A DNA stretch of 64,000 nt from Brachypterus glaber (lineage: Eukaryota > Arthropoda > Insecta > Coleoptera > Kateretidae), in the NCBI GenBank assembly GCA_958510825.1, contig OY294047.1:54047365-54111364 (forward strand). Reading direction: 5' to 3'. Position numbers and translations under genes: made by a program. A model generated the notes under the pieces. That model was not told the origin of the DNA and ran no database searches. It saw nothing but the letters and a program-made list of their open reading frames with translations. This document shows, in pieces, positions 1 to 10,024 of the stretch; the stretch's first letter is position 1, and each line of letters opens with the position of its first letter.

Positions 1-184
1 TTAGTGCATGTTAAGAGTACGCGGTCGTTGTTGCTTTTAGAATAATTCATTTATGATTGTTCTAGATTTACATTTAAAGATAAACGTTTTCTAGGAAAAA
101 AATAAAATAATCTAGAAGAAGAAGATTCTTTGTTCTTTGAACTGCTCATTTATTATTAAGTGGCTAATAAAGTGCATAAAGTGT

Positions 185-311
185 GGAGTAGAGTTGTTAC
201 GGAGTAGAGATGTTATGGAGTAGAGATGTTACGGAGTAGAGTTGTTGTGGAGTAGGGATGTTATGGAGTAGGGATGTTAGGGAGTAGAGAAATTTAGAGT
301 AGAGATGTTAG
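185..311. repeat. 16-bp minisatellite, about 8 copies
   Basis: Tandem copies of a 16-base unit close to GGAGTAGAGATGTTAT run head to tail with one- to three-base differences; the last copies are the most diverged. I see no gene or other structure in the rest of 1-535, which is AT-rich single-copy-looking sequence. Confidence 0.85.
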
Positions 312-535
312 TCTGCCAGAATTTTAATTTAAAATATTTTTTCAAAATTAATGGTTTGGGAGCTGATTTGTAAACATAATATTTGGTTTGGGTGATTTGG
401 AGGGATATAAGAAGGTTGCAGGATTGAAGGAAGATAAGAAAGATAATGGTATCAAAATTTAAGTGTTAAAAATGTTTGGAGATTTTTGTTATGGTAGAGA
501 AGAGTAGATGTTAATAGTGAAGATTATCTATTCTA

Positions 536-949
536 AATGGAGCTCTCTACAACTAGAATTATGAAACAAAAGACGTCTACCCTATCTCTATCTCATTTGT
601 GCTACACTTTCCAGCCAACCAAATAAATACTGTATTTGTTTTTCATACAACAAATGCAGTATTTATTTGGTTGGCCGGAAATTGTAGCACTGAGCGGCAC
701 GAACGAACATAGCTAATGTGAATCTGTAAAATAAGATAATTCTACTAAAATTTAGATGGCGCCAGTAATTTCTTTAATCAAAATAATATAGTTACACTTT
801 TCGCCCGGCCAAGTAAATATTAAATTTGTTCAAAAAAGAACAAATACAGAATTTGTTTGGTTGGGTGGAAGTGGGAGTGTATGTTTGTCTTCTATCCTTT
901 TTGGGTAGAACTTTTGTCCCTGTCTAATCTAACGGGAGAAATCGCCATT
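536..949 (+). mobile_element. Family A double-hairpin MITE, copy 1
   Basis: A 414-bp non-coding element running from AATGGAGCTC to CGCCATT. It contains two successive hairpins. The first pairs CCAACCAAATAAATACTG with its complement, the second is built on a GGCCAAGTAAAT-like arm and a TTTGTTTGGTTGG-like arm. Two more copies are at 44679-45086 (opposite strand) and 54222-54635. No coding capacity is visible. The superfamily is unassigned because I could not find a clear target-site duplication. Confidence 0.85.
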
Positions 950-1017
950 CTTTGTAATCATTTCAGTCAATTATCGTGTAAAACACCTATACTAATAGGT
1001 CCGAGAAAGACTTTAAA

Positions 1018-1049
<32 letters not shown>
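950..1049 (+). mobile_element. Possible non-LTR retrotransposon 3' tail with (CTAAA)n
   Basis: A short stretch ending in AATAAA followed by five to six CTAAA repeats. The same AATAAACTAAACTAAA ending occurs at 9993-10025. Simple-repeat 3' tails of this kind are typical of some non-LTR retrotransposon clades. No reverse-transcriptase coding sequence adjoins it, so this is inference. 1050-1357 holds nothing recognisable. Confidence 0.4.
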
Positions 1050-1050
<1 letters not shown>

Positions 1051-1357
1051 GTACTATTTTGAATTTGGCAGCAGTAGTTTATAAAGTTTTACTCCAAAGC
1101 CCCCCAATACTTTCTTTTTGACAAGTCGACGAACGCAAGTGCATTGGAATGTTTTCAAACGACAGTAGAAAGTAAAAGTCGCACTTTTATTCCCAACTGT
1201 TTAGCCATTTCGCATGTTTATGCTTTTATAACATTCTGAGGATAACACTCGTTACAAAATGCAGTCATTTAATATTAGATAATACCAGCCCACAAAAAAA
1301 ATACATCAGTTACTCCGAACCACGCATATTTTTCTTACGTATTGTTGGGCGCAAATA

Positions 1358-1668
1358 ATAGTTATTTATGGTACTAGTGGGTAAAGTAAGATATTGCCCA
1401 TGAGAAGCAGGTTAATTTTCGAGAGGGCAATATCGGTTTACCCATGAGTGCCATACAAGGTTTTATCCAATAAATAGCTTAGAAATTCATATTTTTATTA
1501 AAAATTTTAATGACATTTACAAGAAAATTATTTGACAAGTGACAGTTGAGTGGGTAAAATAAATAATTATCCACTCAATATAGTAAAAGCCACGCGGGGG
1601 TTATTATTGAGTTTATCTATTTAAAATAAAGCTGGTAATTGTCTCATTATCTGATCTATTGGATAAAA
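1358..1668 (-). mobile_element. Family B element, copy 1 (internally deleted)
   Basis: Reverse-orientation copy of the ~335-bp family B. It begins AATAGTTATTTATGGTACTAG and ends near TATTGGATAAA. The terminal hairpin is reduced: one arm of the AGGTTAATTTTC palindrome is missing after CCCATGAGAA. See 57658-57995 for a near-complete copy. Confidence 0.85.
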
Positions 1669-1689
1669 GACTTTTGTTGTTGTTTAAAT

Positions 1690-1960
1690 TAAAGTCCCTG
1701 GAGACACTTTTCGTGTCCCTCTGTTTGTCAGTCTGTCTGTAAACTCGATAACTCCATCTATAGAAAAGATATCGACAAGCGGTTTCTTGCATATTGTTTC
1801 TTATCATTTTTCGTTTGGACTTTTAGATAATTAGAGTTTGGGGGTAAAGTGTTTGGGGTAAGGGGGTAAGAATGGGGTAAAACTCCTATTTTTTATCGAT
1901 AACTTGATTACGAATTATCGTATGAAAAATATAGATCTAAAGCTCAAATGATTATCTACA
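1690..1960. repeat. Diverged repeat G, copy 1 (GTCTGTCTGT motif)
   Basis: Contains TCAGTCTGTCTGTAAACTC, then ATAACTCCAT, GATATCGAC, GCGGTTTCTTGCATATTG and a GGGGGTAAG-rich segment in the same order as 38440-38640. Shorter relatives of the G-rich part occur near 44100-44300 and 52310-52750. It is old interspersed repeat with no coding content. 1961-2841 is AT-rich with no feature I can support. Confidence 0.6.
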
Positions 1961-2841
1961 AAAAATGTCCTAAAGTAAAGCACTTTCGAGCTACGACCAG
2001 AACTCTTTGAGATATAGGCAGGGATGCCAAAAAACAGAGTTTGTCCTTTGCTAAATAACAAATTATCATTTTTTTAAGTGAATTAATCAAGTCGAAGATT
2101 AAATGACGAATATATTTTAAAGTGGTACCACCTACAAATTTTTAAAAGTAGTACCAATGTCAGTGTTATTGGGTTATTGCCAAATTTTATTTAGGTTACG
2201 ATAAAAAAATCTTTTTTTCTGTTTTTTTTTTTATTTTAGACATTATTATATCAAAATATATTATTCTATTTATTATAATTTTACCTACCTCTATAGCTGT
2301 AAAAAAACATTTTTTCGAAAGCAAAAATAAATAAAACCCGTCAAATTTTCTATACGAAGTTTAAAATAATTAAATGTATTTTTTGACTTCTTCTCGAAAT
2401 TTTCTGAAGTTCTACAAAGCTTGTCGGACCCCCCAGATGACCGGGCCGGACCTATATCGATCCCCTAGCAAAGATTTTTTTATCCAAAACCAAAACTCAG
2501 TGAGTCAAACAGCCCAAAAACTGTTTTGTATGACAATTTTTGTTGTTGTAAAATGTCATTTTTTTGCTCATTTTTCTTTGATTTTTTTAGTTTTTTCTTA
2601 TTTTTTTTTCTAAATTCGCAATTTAACTCCGTCTACTTTTTGCAAAAATGTACCCACGTTATTCGATAGTATAATATCAGTTATAAAATTATGGTTGGCC
2701 CTGATTTGGCGGTCGATTATCATGGAATAATATTTCTTTCGACCTCAGAATGCTGGTTAATACTAAGGTCGCACGATGTGGATTTTTTTAATTCGTCGAT
2801 ACATTTGTATTAATATACCATGAATTTTTACTGTTTTAAAA

Positions 2842-2871
2842 TAGGTAGGTAGGTAGGTAGGTAGGTAGGTA
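2842..2871. repeat. (TAGG)n microsatellite
   Basis: About seven uninterrupted TAGG tetramers. Confidence 0.95.
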
Positions 2872-2946
2872 CTTATCACCTTTGTTACACAAAAAGAAAA
2901 AGGTCCGTAGTTCTAATGAAGACTATATACATATAGTATTCCTTGC

Positions 2947-3800
2947 AAGTACATAAAAATAACATACGAAGATGGGCCTTATTAAGATTAGTTCACGTGC
3001 AAAACCTCGTTGCTATATCTTAAAGGGTTCCTGAGTTATTAAACAAAAACCGATTTTTTTAGCCACTTTCAAAGGGGCTTAGCTCCCTTAGGAGTCCTAA
3101 GTTACGACGCCTTTTTAGACGTACGGATCGACTTGAAAATACCACAAAATGACCATTTTTTTTTTTTAATTAAGAAAAACTGATTTGGGACTTTTTCCTG
3201 CTTTCGTTTAAACTAATTTTTGTTGAAATAACGTTTTTAAAAATTTTAGGTGGCGCCAGATATCAGTGAAAAAGTTAAAAGTTTTCAGGTAAACTTACCT
3301 TTAGTAACAGATACAAAAAAAAGTTATTTAAAAAATAGATTTATAATCAAAAATAAGAGCCGCATGTCAAATTTTAATGATTTTAAATGGTAATAATTTT
3401 TTAAATAGTGTCAAATTTCCAGTGTTTGAATTTTTTTAATAAAAAAATTTTATGAAGTAAAAATATTAAATTTTGCCATGCCGCTCTTATTTTTCATTAT
3501 AAATATTTTTTTTCGTATCTTTTATGGACAGGTAAGTTTACCTGAAAATGTTTTACTCTTTCACTGATATCTGGCGCCACATATAATTTTTCAAAATTTT
3601 ATTTTGACAAAAATTAGTTTTTAAGCAAGCAGGGCAAAATTCCAAGGCAGTTTTTCTTAATTCGAAAAAGAAAGGTAATTTTGTGGTATTGTCAAGTCGA
3701 TCCGGGGATACACTGTATTTAGGGAACTTTTTGTCATATTTTATGACGTAGAATCGCGCTTTAAAATTTTGGAACCTATTTCAAATACACCCTGTATGTA
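2947..3800. mobile_element. Family C element, copy 1, split by a nested palindrome
   Basis: Shares, in order, AACATACGAAGATGGGCCTT, CAAAACCTCGTTG, GTTCCTGAGTTATTAAA, GGGGCTTAGCTCCC, GAACTTTTTGTCATATTTTA and TTTCAAATACACCCTGTATG with copies at 12174-12480 and 55338-55662. The TACAGGGTGT-like terminus, read in reverse, resembles the ends of Tc1/mariner-type elements elsewhere in the window. The copy is interrupted at 3122-3710. Confidence 0.75.
3122..3710. mobile_element. Palindromic MITE nested in family C
   Basis: Long inverted repeat with outer arms CGGATCGACTTGAAAATACC and GGTATTGTCAAGTCGATCCG, and inner arms around TGGCGCCAGATATCAGTGAA and CAGGTAAACTTACCT. Its two sides join family C sequence that is contiguous in the other C copies (GCATTTTTAGACATATGTTTA), so it inserted into C. 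Confidence 0.75.
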
Positions 3801-3823
3801 TGTAGAAAACTATTTAATAATTT

Positions 3824-3829
3824 AAAAAA
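3824..3829 (-). terminator. RNA polymerase III terminator of tRNA-Leu
   Basis: A run of six T on the minus strand, four bases past the tRNA 3' end, as expected for Pol III termination. Confidence 0.7.
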
Positions 3830-3833
3830 GTTT

Positions 3834-3950
3834 TGTCAGAAGTGGGATTCGAACCCACGCCCTCAGAGAGGACCAGAACGCTCATTCGCATCTACTTGGT
3901 AGACAAGGAAACCTTGAGTCTGGCGCCTTAGACCGCTCGGCCATCCTGAC
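3834..3950 (-). tRNA. tRNA-Leu(CAA) with anticodon-loop intron
   Basis: Minus-strand cloverleaf. The acceptor stem is GTCAGGA with TTCTGAC and discriminator A. The A box reads TGGCCGAGCGG and the B box GGTTCGAATCC. A long variable arm makes it a class II tRNA, as leucine tRNAs are. The anticodon stem CCAGA/TCTGG holds CAA at 3914-3916. A 34-nt intron (3879-3912, boundaries good to about one base) sits after position 37, the canonical site and a known feature of eukaryotic tRNA-Leu(CAA). All stems look intact and a T6 terminator follows, so it is probably functional. It reads TTG codons. Its neighbours are TE sequence on both sides. Confidence 0.95.
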
Positions 3951-4356
3951 ATATCTAACCAAATATTTAAGTACATTGAGTTGTGTAATAAAAGGGACTA
4001 AAACAACATTACTTTTCTCACTATCAACTATTTATTTTAGTAGGTAAGTTGACATTACTTAATCAAAAAGTTGACAGTGATGGAAAGTACTTTATCGAGA
4101 ATACCTAGTGATTGATGAAATCAATACAAACAAAACCGTAACTAAAGACAGAAAACGCCATTTTCCGCGCAAGGACACGAAGTGTCCGACACTTACCGCA
4201 GGGGGACATATGGACACAAGACTACTATTTTTAATTTTATAGTGATTAAAAAAAAAAACGATTTGTTGAATCGTCACACATATAAATGTCAAAAATATTA
4301 TTAATAAAATAAGGTTTTAACTCCTTGGTAGTGAGAAAAACGTAATGCGCTACTTT

Positions 4357-4446
4357 TAGGTAAGTTTTTTTCTGTATTCGGTCGTGTTTATGGACCTCAG
4401 CTCCACAAAATACGACCTCATACAGAAAAATTCACTTACCTAGAGC
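4357..4446. repeat. Short hairpin
   Basis: Arms TAGGTAAGTTTTTTTCTGTA and TACAGAAAAATTCACTTACCTA enclose a second inverted pair GGTCGT.../...ACGACC. Probably a small MITE. Confidence 0.6.
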
Positions 4447-4541
4447 TAGTGGGGCTACTAGGGCTGCAAATAACTATTTCCCTAATATAGCAGATAAAAA
4501 GAGGTCTCGTATTTTAAATTAAAAAAATATGCAGTGCATTT

Positions 4542-4970
4542 GTAAAGTCCGTCCCCCTTTAACTCTTAAACTGCTTAAGGTATCAACTTTAAATTTGGAA
4601 CACGTAAATAATATAACCAAAATAATTTGTTGGTATATATTTTCTATGTTTAGGCGGTACAGTGGTGGCAGGGGACAAGGTGGGGTTTTAAATAATGTAG
4701 GTTTTTTAGCAAAAAAAACTAAAAAATGAACACCTAAAAGAAAATACCCATATGGTCGAATAGAAAATTTTATGAGCTTTAAAATGATGTATCACACGTA
4801 CCCCTTTTCAATTTTAAAAAATGTTCCCCCTTGCCCCGGTCTCCATTGTGCCGCCTAAGCATATCAAATATACCAAATTTTTTTTTCGGTTATTTTATTT
4901 ACGTGTTACAAATTTCAAGTTGATATCTTAAGCCAGTCAAAAGTTAAAGGGGGGTAGGCGGACTTTTTAC
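4542..4970. mobile_element. Palindromic MITE
   Basis: Imperfect long inverted repeat. Outer arms are GTAAAGTCCGTCCCCCTTT and GGCGGACTTTTTAC. Inner matching blocks include TATCAACTTTAAATTTG with CAAATTTCAAGTTGATATC, and TTAGGCGGTACAGTGG with CCATTGTGCCGCCTAAG. No coding content. Confidence 0.7.
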
Positions 4971-4976
4971 GCTTCG

Positions 4977-5217
4977 TAGGGAACGTTCAAGTATTACGTA
5001 ACGCAAAATGTACCAAAATTCATACACTTCATACCTCGGTTCTCGCGTTATTCAAGGCTGTAGAGATTTCATATTTTGGCTACCCCCCCTAACACACCTC
5101 CTATTAGGAGGGTAGCCAAAATATGAAATCTCTATAATCTATAATAACGCGAGAACCAGGGTTTGAAGTGTATGAATTTTGGTACAATTTGCGTTACGTA
5201 ATACTTGAACGTACCTA
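4977..5217. mobile_element. Family D palindromic MITE, copy 1
   Basis: Nearly complete palindrome. TIRs are TAGGGAACGTTCAAGTATTA and its complement (TAATACTTGAACGTACCTA), followed by CGTAACGC. The loop has a C-run and a GTAGCCAAAATATGAAATC arm. Relatives are at 29619-29842, 32633-32820, 33279-33436, 34914-35402 and 39868-39987. 5218-5728 is AT-rich with long T and A runs and no feature I can support. Confidence 0.85.
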
Positions 5218-6067
5218 TAAGATATTTTTTAGAAGGTTTTTTTTTAACATTTCAAAAAACATTTTATTCATAAAATACTTTTTTTCTTTTTTTTTGTCAG
5301 TAGTCGTTATCTTATTGAAAGTAAAATTGGTTAAAGAAATCAATAGTCATAGTTTATCACTCATATATGAGTCATTAATAAATACGAACTGCGTTATTAT
5401 ACTATTCACAGCACGTAAGCGCTAGAATAGTATTGTACGTTAGTTTCGAATTTTACAAAATCGCCAAATAACGTCCTACCCAAAAAATTCTTAAATAAAA
5501 ATGTTTTGAAAAAAAATTAAAAACTAAAAATGTTCTTCTGTCCGTCTGATATCACGTTTTTTTGTGTACATTTATCGTTTTTCTCAAAAAGAAAATAAAA
5601 AAAAAATTGTTTGATTTTTTTTTTCAAAATTCTTTCGTTTTTTTTAAAAAAAAGATCTATCGTATTTAAAAAAAAAATGGTAAAACTTTTTTCGTTTTTA
5701 ATTTTTTATTATTTGCAAAAACGCAATATACAGGGTGTCCCATTAACTTTCCTACAGTCATTATCTTGAAAACTGTAAGAGATATCAAAAATCTAAAAAG
5801 CAAGTTAATTAGATATTTTTAGTAAGCTTTCTATTTATGTAATCAGTAAGGTTCTAAAACTCACCCCCTAACTCCCACCAACCCCAACTTTAAAATCTCA
5901 AATGGCAATATGGGTCATGTGATTCATTATTTAAAAGGTATTTTAATTTTGATTCAAATTCATTTTTTATTTTTAAAATCGGATAGGCCGTTCCGGAGAT
6001 ATCCATTAAAATAGTTTCAAAAAATTAAAAAAAGTAATATTGAAAAAAATCTTATATTTGAAAAATA

Positions 6068-6376
6068 ACACCGGCACACAAAAAAAAATTGTCTGTACAC
6101 CGGGCGCCACCTATCTACGGGCATGTTTTTCGACCCGCTGAATACGAATTTCAAGTCAGTTTAGGCCGTCCAGCCTTCAATTTCGAGTAAAAAATTTTTT
6201 TTCTTGCCAAAACATCGAATTTTCGCTATTTTTTGGGTTTTTTTGCAATTTACTCGAAATTGAAGGGTGGACGGCCTAAACTGACTTGAAATTCGTATTC
6301 AGCGGGTCGAAAAACATGCCCGTAGATAGGTGGCGCCCGGTGTACAGACAATTTTTTTTTTTTTGTGTGCCGGTGT
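6068..6376. mobile_element. Near-perfect 309-bp palindrome (MITE)
   Basis: Arms of about 110 bp match almost base for base. They start ACACCGGCACACA, continue through CCGGGCGCCACCTATCTACG and GGCCTAAACTGACTTG-type blocks, and close on a short AT-rich loop. Lies in the 3' part of the Tc1/mariner-like remnant. The high arm identity suggests recent insertion. Confidence 0.85.
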
Positions 6377-6402
6377 AATTTAATTGTGTTATTGGCCACA
6401 TT

Positions 6403-6519
6403 CTAACATTCACTATATCCATATGACATAAAATGCTCGAAATGACCACCATTTTCAACTATGCACTGTTCAAATCGTGACATTAAATTTCTTCTGCAAG
6501 CTGCATATACCATATCCGG
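6403..6519 (-). pseudogene. C-terminal fragment of a Tc1/mariner-like transposase
   Basis: The minus strand reads PDMVYAACRRNLMSRFEQCI, then VENGGHFEHFMSYGYSEC and a TAG stop. The pattern Arg-Arg, Phe-x-x-Cys-Ile, Asn-Gly-Gly-His-Phe-Glu-His is familiar from the C-termini of DDE transposases in insect IS630/Tc1/mariner-type elements. The catalytic DDE core is absent, so this is a broken relic. Family placement is from memory of the pattern, not from a search. Confidence 0.6.
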
Positions 6520-6540
6520 TTTAATAGTGAGAGGGCCTAG

Positions 6541-7084
6541 CTCAAAATTCAAAAATATTTTGAATCCCTGAGAGCGCCTCTGTACGCATTCAAGAACGAA
6601 AATGCGAATCCCCTGCTGTTAAGAGGGTGGAAGTAGCTTCTACGTTGAGACGCGACCCCCACTGTCGCCTCTCAGTCAGTCGAGGTCAGATTTTCGCTGT
6701 GGTGTGTTTTTGGAACTTTCCGGGTATGTGAGTTATAATTAAATCTTTAAGACTTATTTTCTAGTGTTTAGATAGTTACATTCGATTGTAATCATACGTT
6801 TTTCGTGTTAAAAAGTATTTCTATGTCTATTTGAGTAAATTTATGCTTTTTCGGGGCCAAAAATACCTATAAACTTTATAATTACGACTTAACTGTATTA
6901 GAAAAAAACAGGGGTTTTTACAGGATTTGGTAGTTAAAAAAGCTTGCTTTTTTAAGGGTTCTTGTACAGTTTGTTTTTTATATTTTTTTTGAGCGGCAAA
7001 AATATGTGACGTGTGATTATAACTGCTTATTTAGTTCAAAGCGCGCCAAAGTTGACATAGAGTTCCCGCTAGGGCAGTGCTGCC
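6541..7084. other. Unclassified, with a GC-richer patch
   Basis: 6560-6740 is less AT-rich and contains CTGTCGCCTCTCAGTCAGTC and a GTATGT that could be a splice donor at 6724. It could be an old 5' UTR of a gene or retroelement. No open reading frame supports it. Confidence 0.25.
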
Positions 7085-7262
7085 AAACTGTGAAGATTTC
7101 TCCAAATTTCGGAGATTTTAAAGCTTGGTGGGGATTTTGTGGAGATTTAAGAATTCTGGAGATTTTGCGGAGATTTGGGTATATTGTGACATTAAAAAAC
7201 AAATTGCATAATATTAGGTAAAAAGTAATTCGCGATGAACTTTAATATTAATTTCCTCATAA

Positions 7263-7342
7263 ATCTACATGAGATTTTATCAATCTGCATGAGATTTCGT
7301 CATTATACATGAGATTTCATCGATCTACATGAGATTTCATGG
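7263..7342. repeat. 20-bp tandem repeat, 4 copies
   Basis: Four copies of a unit like ATCTACATGAGATTTCATCG. They follow a GAGATTT-rich tract (7085-7190, GGAGATTTTAAAGC, GGAGATTTTGCGGAG), suggesting the array grew from a GAGATTT motif. 7456-7548 holds a small hairpin on GGAATGGAATAGGGAGGGGA. Confidence 0.7.
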
Positions 7343-7722
7343 CGTTTAAGAAATTCCACTTGAAAAGGGGACAAAGCTCTTAATTTTTAGTCATCAAAAT
7401 TTTTTCAGGGGTGAAGCGCTTTTTTTATAGACACAAAATAGTCCTCAAAATTTTTGCAGGGAGGAGGAGGAATGGAATAGGGAGGGGACAAAATATATCA
7501 TTCACAGCGTAGAATTATATATCTTCCTCCCCTCCCTATTCCATTTAAAACATTTACGAATAGTAGGTCAAGTTCGAACTTTCTCGATGAGATTTACCGA
7601 AATCCAAAAAAAATAGTATTTTTATGTGTTTATGCTTTTTATTTTCGCAACTGTGCATTTTGAGTAGAAAAAATAGCGTACATTACTCGAAAGAAAAGTG
7701 TTTTACAAGCTAGCATAAATAT

Positions 7723-8047
7723 TTTTATCGAATACATACAGAGAGACAATTACCAGCTTTATTTTAAATAGATAAACTCAATAATATCCCCCGCGTGGCT
7801 TTTACTTTATTGAGTGGATAATTATTTATTTTACCCACTCAACTGTCACTTGTAAAATTATTTTCTTGTAAATGTCATTTAAATTTTTAATAAAAATATG
7901 AATTCCTAAGCTATTTATTGGATAAAACCTTGTATGGCACTCATGGGTAAACCGATATTGCCCTCTCGAAAATTAACCTGCTTGGCTGACGCCAATTTTC
8001 TCATGGGCAATATCTTACTTTACCCACTAGTACCATAAATAACTATT
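7723..8047 (+). mobile_element. Family B element, copy 2
   Basis: Begins TTTATCGAATACATACA and ends CCATAAATAACTATT. All internal blocks are present in order, including CCCCCGCGTGGCTTTTACTT and ACCCACTCAACTGTCACTTG; the terminal hairpin is partly degraded. Confidence 0.85.
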
Positions 8048-8522
8048 TCCCATTTACTTTTACTTAAAAATTTTCTCAGTATATATTTAGATATTTGGAC
8101 TATGGATTTATCAGGTCAAAACCTTAAACTCCAAAATTAAAAATATATAAAATATTGTTTGTGATAGCGCATATGTTTAAATTGTATTATTTTAAGGTCA
8201 GATAATTAAATTATAATTTATTTAAAAATTATAATCTATCAAAAAATTCTGCATCTTTGGATCTAATTTTAAAGTTGCAGTAAACCCTATCACAACATTT
8301 GTTAACAGATAAAATGTGTGTACCTTTTCTAGACGGGTGGAAAAATGAGGAAGTTTATAAAAAAAGATATCAAACTGACCTTTTTTTCCTGTAGTTTTGG
8401 ACCATTTCCTTTTGTTTTTTCTTCGTAGCTTTATCGGATTATTTTTCTGGCCACGCCATTTTCATTAATAAAAGAAAAATTAATTAAAATAAATTTTACC
8501 TATGATTGAAATTTTACTTTGG

Positions 8523-8728
8523 TCTGTTTCATCAAGCAAGAGAGCAAATTAAAAATCGCACAGTAAATATTTTTACAACAGGTTTGAATAGTATATGTTT
8601 GTGTATAGAATATAGTTATGTTTTATAAAATAAACTACGCAGTGTATTCGCACATCCAATATTCGAATCTGTTTTGAAAATATTCACTGTGCGATTTTTA
8701 ATTTACTCTCTTGCTTGATAAAACAGAA
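8523..8728. mobile_element. MITE with 40-bp inverted ends
   Basis: Left end TCTGTTTCATCAAGCAAGAG and inward AAATTAAAAATCGCACAGT match the right end as a reverse complement with about three mismatches. No coding content. Confidence 0.75.
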
Positions 8729-8788
8729 ATGTCAAATGTCAAAAAATGTCAAAATTTGACATATAATTAAAAATGTAAAAATTTATTA

Positions 8789-9053
8789 AGGGCCACTTGC
8801 ACGAACTTTTGATCTGGGATTATCTCGACTAAACCGAGTTTATAGTTATTAAAGCTGATTTGAATTCGGCAGGCATGTCAAATAATTTAACTTCAGTTAT
8901 CCAAAAACTTTGTGTATTTCAGGGCCACTTGCACCAAAGATGGTTTAACTTTAAGCTTGGATTAAATGGACAGTCAACCAATCAGAATGCAGTAATTTTA
9001 ACTTACTGTTTAATTGAGATAATCCCAGTTTAAAAGTTGGTGCAAATGGCCCT
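8789..9053. mobile_element. Two adjacent GGGCCACTTGCAC-ended MITEs
   Basis: 8921-9053 is a 133-bp unit with TIRs AGGGCCACTTGCACCA and GGTGCAAATGGCCCT. 8789-8920 carries a second left end (AGGGCCACTTGCACGAAC) directly before it, so a solo end or truncated copy abuts a complete one. A related fragment is at 50345-50440 inside family E. Confidence 0.7.
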
Positions 9054-9993
9054 CAAGGGACTAAACACCTTGTAAACTAGTGTTATATGCTTGCATCAGT
9101 TCATCTATTTTAATTTAAAGTTATCGATAATAAATTGTTTTGTTCAACGAGATAAGCGGAGACCTTACAGAATTCAAAACTATGTAAAAAAATAGGTAAC
9201 AAAATATGAGTAACTATTAGACTGGTCCTTCTTAAAGGCCCTTTATATTTTGAAATTTACCAACATAAATCGTTGGTAATATTTGTGTTAAGTACTTAAC
9301 CAAAAAGTTAACAAATGACTGAAAAAATGGTTTAAGTAGAGAACTTAACTTGAAGTGTTTTTGAGTTATTGTGCAAATTTTTCCCAACAAACCAAAAGTC
9401 CAAAACTATTTTTTCGACAGTTTTGCTCACAGGTGCATTCAGATGAAGGAGGGGGTATGGAGCATGGCCCGCACGACTCAATATTTTAATAAGGGATGTA
9501 GCTCCGATGGAGCCGATGAACTTTTTGAGTCTTGAGTATATTATCTCCCCTGTTTACGTAAGATTAGATTAGATTTTTATTGATATCTAATTATTCGAGA
9601 TCAATAAAAATCTATTATAAACATTCTTAAAATGTGGTATGAGATAAGTCGAGATAAGTAATAAATAAATTAATAAAAAAGTACAATATCACAATAAAAA
9701 CCATTAAAAGAATGCATACATAAAAAATTTGGACAACAATTAAATGGAAAAAGCCACCCCCGTGTCTTTGTTTAAATTATAAAAAGATTTATCCAACAAG
9801 TTTTTTTTTACTTTTATTTTAAAAACATTTGGCTGCTGTAAATTTTTAATTTCGGGTGCTAAAAAAATAAATCATGTCTTTGATGAGTTGGTGAAGAAGG
9901 CAGTTATATCGTTACCCATAACAAAAATTATGTTTTATAATATATATATATTGTTTTTTACATTGTTAAAATTGTTAAAATGGAACTTCCGTT

Positions 9994-10024
<31 letters not shown>

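Larger units (their letters stand above)
5729..6540 (-). mobile_element. Tc1/mariner-like transposon 3' remnant
   Basis: On the plus strand the remnant begins with TACAGGGTGTCCCATTAAC preceded by TA, the same type of TIR as at 26004 and 26987. Reading the minus strand, the last ~40 codons of a transposase (6403-6519) come first, then an untranslated stretch interrupted by a nested palindrome (6068-6376), then the TIR. The 5' portion of the element is missing beyond about 6540. Confidence 0.6.

Noticed and set aside
1018..1049. Telomere-like CTAAA repeat
   Set aside because: Only five to six pentamers preceded by AATAAA, with the same ending at 9993-10025; a retrotransposon tail is simpler than an interstitial telomere (insect telomeres are usually TTAGG).
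7263..7342. CRISPR-like short repeats
   Set aside because: The 20-bp units are directly adjacent with no unique spacers, and the genome is eukaryotic; it is a minisatellite.
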